From contig JACMQJ010000748.1 in NCBI GenBank assembly GCA_014377055.1, positions 1 to 5,952 on the forward strand: a DNA stretch of 5,952 nt. Reading direction: 5' to 3'. Positions 5,504-5,952 of this stretch are shown here, piece by piece; positions within the stretch are counted from its first letter, which is position 1, and every line of letters starts with the position of its first letter. This DNA is from Candidatus Sericytochromatia bacterium. Lineage in GTDB: Bacteria > Cyanobacteriota > Sericytochromatia > UBA7694 > JACMQJ01. Below the pieces are notes generated by a model that ran no database searches, was not told the DNA's origin, and saw only the letters and a program-made list of their open reading frames with translations. The translations under genes and the position numbers were made by a program.

Positions 5504-5952
5504 ATGAACAAGAAATTAATTTTATCAGCTGTATTAACATCAATTTTAGCTGCACCTTCCGCTTTTGCTGGTAGTGTAGTAAATTGGACAGGTAGCGATG
5601 GTTTTAGTGCTGAACCTTATGTAAAAGGTACTAATATGGCACAGATAAGATTAGACTCAGGATTTACAGGCTCATCACCTACAAATGCTTTAATCCCTGG
5701 ATTAAGCTTTACAACTGCTTTTGCTGATGGATTTGACATGGGTATCGGTGGTAACCTTAACTTTTCTGGAATCGGTTCATCCGCATCAAGTTATGCCTCT
5801 AGTGCTTTATTTCCTTGGATTAGAGCTGCTGTACCACTTGGAATCGAAAATGTGAAAACTGGTATTATGGTAGGGACTTCAATCCCATTAAATAGCACTG
5901 GTCAATTAAATCAAGGTGGTCATAATCTCAATATGAATATGATGACTAACGA
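5504..5952 (+). CDS. Exported, probably outer-membrane beta-barrel protein; 3' end outside the window
   Basis: The frame is open from ATG 5504 to the right edge (149 codons plus two bases, no stop), so the C-terminus is missing. Residues 1-22 form a typical Sec signal peptide: MNKK, a hydrophobic core (LILSAVLTSILAA) and an A-F-A cleavage site before Gly23. The mature part is rich in Gly, Ser, Asn and Ala. It has alternating strand-like stretches such as GLSFTTAFADGFDMGIGG (66-83) and GIMVGTSIPL (120-129), separated by polar loops, and shows no cysteine or lipobox. This pattern suits an outer-membrane beta-barrel or porin-like protein, but I recognise no specific family, and a secreted or surface protein remains possible. 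Expression signals are strong (TTTACA-17-TGTTATATT promoter, GGAG site). The gene diverges from the phosphorylase gene across a 227-bp spacer, and the two need not be functionally linked. Confidence 0.8.
   Translation, partial: MNKKLILSAVLTSILAAPSAFAGSVVNWTGSDGFSAEPYVKGTNMAQIRLDSGFTGSSPTNALIPGLSFTTAFADGFDMGIGGNLNFSGIGSSASSYASSALFPWIRAAVPLGIENVKTGIMVGTSIPLNSTGQLNQGGHNLNMNMMTN

Noticed and set aside
1..5952. Mobile element, CRISPR array, toxin-antitoxin pair, defence system or tRNA
   Set aside because: I looked for terminal repeats, regularly spaced direct repeats, paired small genes and tRNA-like arms and found none; the helicase is a Ski2-type RNA helicase without nuclease, restriction or methylase partners of a defence type.

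Overview
The window is an AT-rich stretch (roughly 30% G+C by eye) of a bacterial chromosome that uses the standard genetic code. It holds four complete genes and one or two edge fragments. The large helicase is a Ski2-type RNA helicase whose N-terminal motifs read like the cyanobacterial form. The last gene encodes an exported, probably outer-membrane protein, which implies a two-membrane cell. Low G+C, a cyanobacterial-type helicase and an outer membrane together suggest a non-photosynthetic relative of Cyanobacteria (Melainabacteria/Vampirovibrionia type). This is inference from remembered family features, not a computed placement.

Layout: positions 1-104 may hold the start of a leftward gene that runs off the left edge. 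Positions 105-405 contain no convincing gene but do contain two promoter-like -10 sites facing opposite ways. A rightward block follows: a small acyl-CoA-binding protein (406-669), a 924-residue Ski2/HelY-like helicase (718-3492) and the 23S rRNA methyltransferase RlmH (3492-3962). The last two overlap by one base (TAATG). A leftward thymidine/pyrimidine-nucleoside phosphorylase (3972-5276) converges on rlmH with a 9-bp gap. Its promoter region (5277-5503) is shared with a rightward gene for a signal-peptide-bearing beta-rich protein (5504 to the right edge), which has the best promoter and ribosome binding site in the window.

Functional picture: helicase and RlmH are stop/start coupled and both belong to families that act on RNA; RlmH acts on the 23S rRNA of assembled ribosomes, so a shared role in ribosome maturation or RNA quality control is plausible. 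The nucleoside phosphorylase serves pyrimidine salvage. The acyl-CoA-binding protein buffers long-chain acyl-CoA and is the most unusual family here for a bacterium. I see no transposon, CRISPR array, tRNA, rRNA, phage gene or recognisable defence system. The window looks mainly housekeeping, and the observations below are modest.
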